Shown here in pieces: positions 6,079 through 7,102 of a stretch of 7,102 nucleotides of DNA. Position 1 is the first letter of the stretch. Each line of letters begins with the position of its first letter. Below the pieces are notes generated by a model. That model saw only the letters and a list, made by a program, of their open reading frames with translations, was not told the DNA's origin and ran no database searches. The position numbers and the translations under genes were made by a program. The DNA is from Methyloprofundus sp. Lineage in GTDB: Bacteria; Pseudomonadota; Gammaproteobacteria; Methylococcales; Methylomonadaceae. The stretch covers positions 1 to 7,102 of the forward strand of contig DAOVWV010000082.1 of NCBI GenBank assembly GCA_030636485.1. The letters run 5' to 3'.

Positions 6079-7102
6079 TCAAAGATTAAGGTAGCGGTTC
6101 AGATCGAATAAGCCCGCCTGTATCCCTTGGTATTCTTTATGTTGCGCATTAAACCAGTCTACATGCTGCCATATTTCTGGGTTAGTACGGCGTATGCCAA
6201 ACTTTTTGTAAAATGCGTCTTTATCTTCATTGCTTTTGGCCTCTTTAAGGGCGGCGATAAACTCAGGCAACTCGGTCTGTTGTACAGCAAAGAAAAAATT
6301 CGGATAGCTGCCCAAAAACCCTGGAATAACGGTGAGCGTATCCAGTTCCTTTTCTCTGATAAAATCTTCACCCACCATAAAGGCGACATTTTTAAGTGAC
6401 TTATTCAATAACAAGGTATAAACCAGATCAGTCTGTCCCTGTTCAGTTTTTACTCTGACTAAGGCCATTTCTGGCAATAGAGCCAGCTCATGCCCTTTGA
6501 GTTGCGCTAGCTTGCGCATCATGGCATCAACCTCCTGCTGCACGATAGAAGCCCCTTTTCTGATACAGGCCTCCTGTTCACACTGGTTGATAGTGTCTTT
6601 ATCACCTGCCGCTTTGCCTAGTTTTTTCCGCAGTTGATTAAAAAATTCCTTTTTATACTCTGTTGTTTGATACTCTACGCCCGTTGCGTAACCAGCGCTG
6701 TAGTACGGTGTATCAAAGTAATTAGCCAGCTTGCCACTCAGGCCTTTATACCAGCTTTTATGCATTTCTTGACGCTGCTCTACAGGCATCAGCCTGAGGA
6801 AGTTGTTTTCCCCGTCCATACGTAAAAAATCCATATATTGCCGTGATGCCAACTGATGGTTAACCGAGCTATAAATATCAAAGCCGGCAACCAATAAATA
6901 ATGAATTCTTTCAAGCAGCGGATAATCAACAATCCACCCTGTTAGCGGGGTATCTCCAATCAGGCCTTTAACCACAGTGGCACTGTCAAAATGCCTAAAA
7001 ACAGTCAATGTGGCATTTTGATTAACCCCTCCCCCATCCCAGAGGTCGTCTATTTGCAAAAAGTAAACGTTAACATAAATTTTTATACAGAATTCCGCCG
7101 TA
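6079..7102 (-). CDS. cti: Fatty acid cis/trans isomerase (Cti), C-terminal part; N-terminus outside window
   Basis: The frame is open from the right edge to a TGA at 6079-6081, giving 340 residues, under half of the usual ~760-800. A TTG at 7059 is just an internal codon; in-frame sequence (KIYVNVYFLQ) continues upstream of it. Family landmarks are DDLWDGGGVNQNATLTVFRH, then FDSATVVKG, DYPLLERIHYLLVAGFD, NHQLASRQYMDFLRMDGE, a DTLTVIPGFLGSYPNFFF block, KFGIRRTNPEIW and the C-terminal GLFDLNRYLNL. Cti is a periplasmic haem enzyme, studied in Pseudomonas and Vibrio, that converts cis-unsaturated acyl chains of membrane phospholipids to trans, stiffening the membrane under solvent or heat stress. 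The haem-binding CxxCH motif belongs to the N-terminal part and cannot be checked. The gene lies 41 bases upstream of pqiA with no terminator between them, so an operon is likely. No frameshift is visible. Confidence 0.93.
   Translation of the reverse strand, partial: TAEFCIKIYVNVYFLQIDDLWDGGGVNQNATLTVFRHFDSATVVKGLIGDTPLTGWIVDYPLLERIHYLLVAGFDIYSSVNHQLASRQYMDFLRMDGENNFLRLMPVEQRQEMHKSWYKGLSGKLANYFDTPYYSAGYATGVEYQTTEYKKEFFNQLRKKLGKAAGDKDTINQCEQEACIRKGASIVQQEVDAMMRKLAQLKGHELALLPEMALVRVKTEQGQTDLVYTLLLNKSLKNVAFMVGEDFIREKELDTLTVIPGFLGSYPNFFFAVQQTELPEFIAALKEAKSNEDKDAFYKKFGIRRTNPEIWQHVDWFNAQHKEYQGIQAGLFDLNRYLNL

Noticed and set aside
6159..6389. Alternative-frame ORF of 76 codons inside cti
   Set aside because: It lies wholly within the well-supported Cti coding frame, resembles no known family, and its composition is that of a shadow frame.
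7057..7059. TTG as the true start of the cti product
   Set aside because: The frame stays open to the window edge with plausible protein sequence, and the conserved Cti motifs begin right at this point in the middle of the family's full-length protein. The real start is therefore beyond the window.

Overview
The window comes from a Gram-negative bacterium, most likely a gammaproteobacterium. It encodes an outer-membrane-type lipoprotein and a trans-envelope MCE transporter. It also carries a periplasmic-type fatty acid cis/trans isomerase and a short GTTCCCACGC palindrome, a repeat that I recall, without being able to check, from AT-leaning gammaproteobacterial genomes such as methanotrophs (Methylococcales) and sulfur oxidisers. 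The lineage is an inference. Every gene I can support lies on the minus strand, so transcription runs from high to low coordinates. No RNA gene, CRISPR array or transposase gene is visible.

From right to left in the direction of transcription: positions 7102-6079 hold the C-terminal part of cti, whose start lies outside the window. After a 41-base gap comes pqiA (6037-4760), which overlaps pqiB (4767-3157) by 8 bases; pqiB is followed after one base by pqiC (3155-2547). This is the canonical pqiABC order, and the spacing suggests one transcript that probably includes cti. A 240-base intergenic region (2546-2307) contains several hairpins and a nested repeat. The last gene, entering at 2306 and running off the left edge, is a large UPF0182 (COG1615) membrane protein.

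PqiA (inner membrane), PqiB (three stacked MCE rings with a helical needle across the periplasm) and PqiC (outer-membrane lipoprotein) form an intermembrane lipid-transport path. Cti isomerises cis double bonds in membrane phospholipid acyl chains to trans. Together they look like an envelope-lipid maintenance or membrane-stress block. The co-location is seen; the shared function is inferred.

The most distinctive non-coding signal is at 2366-2459. A 66-bp element made almost entirely of terminal inverted repeats sits inside a short palindrome and is flanked by a 5-bp duplication (CAGAG). Removing it and one copy of the duplication restores a clean palindrome, the signature of a miniature transposable element inserted into a pre-existing repeat. 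I see no evidence of a wholly new protein system here.
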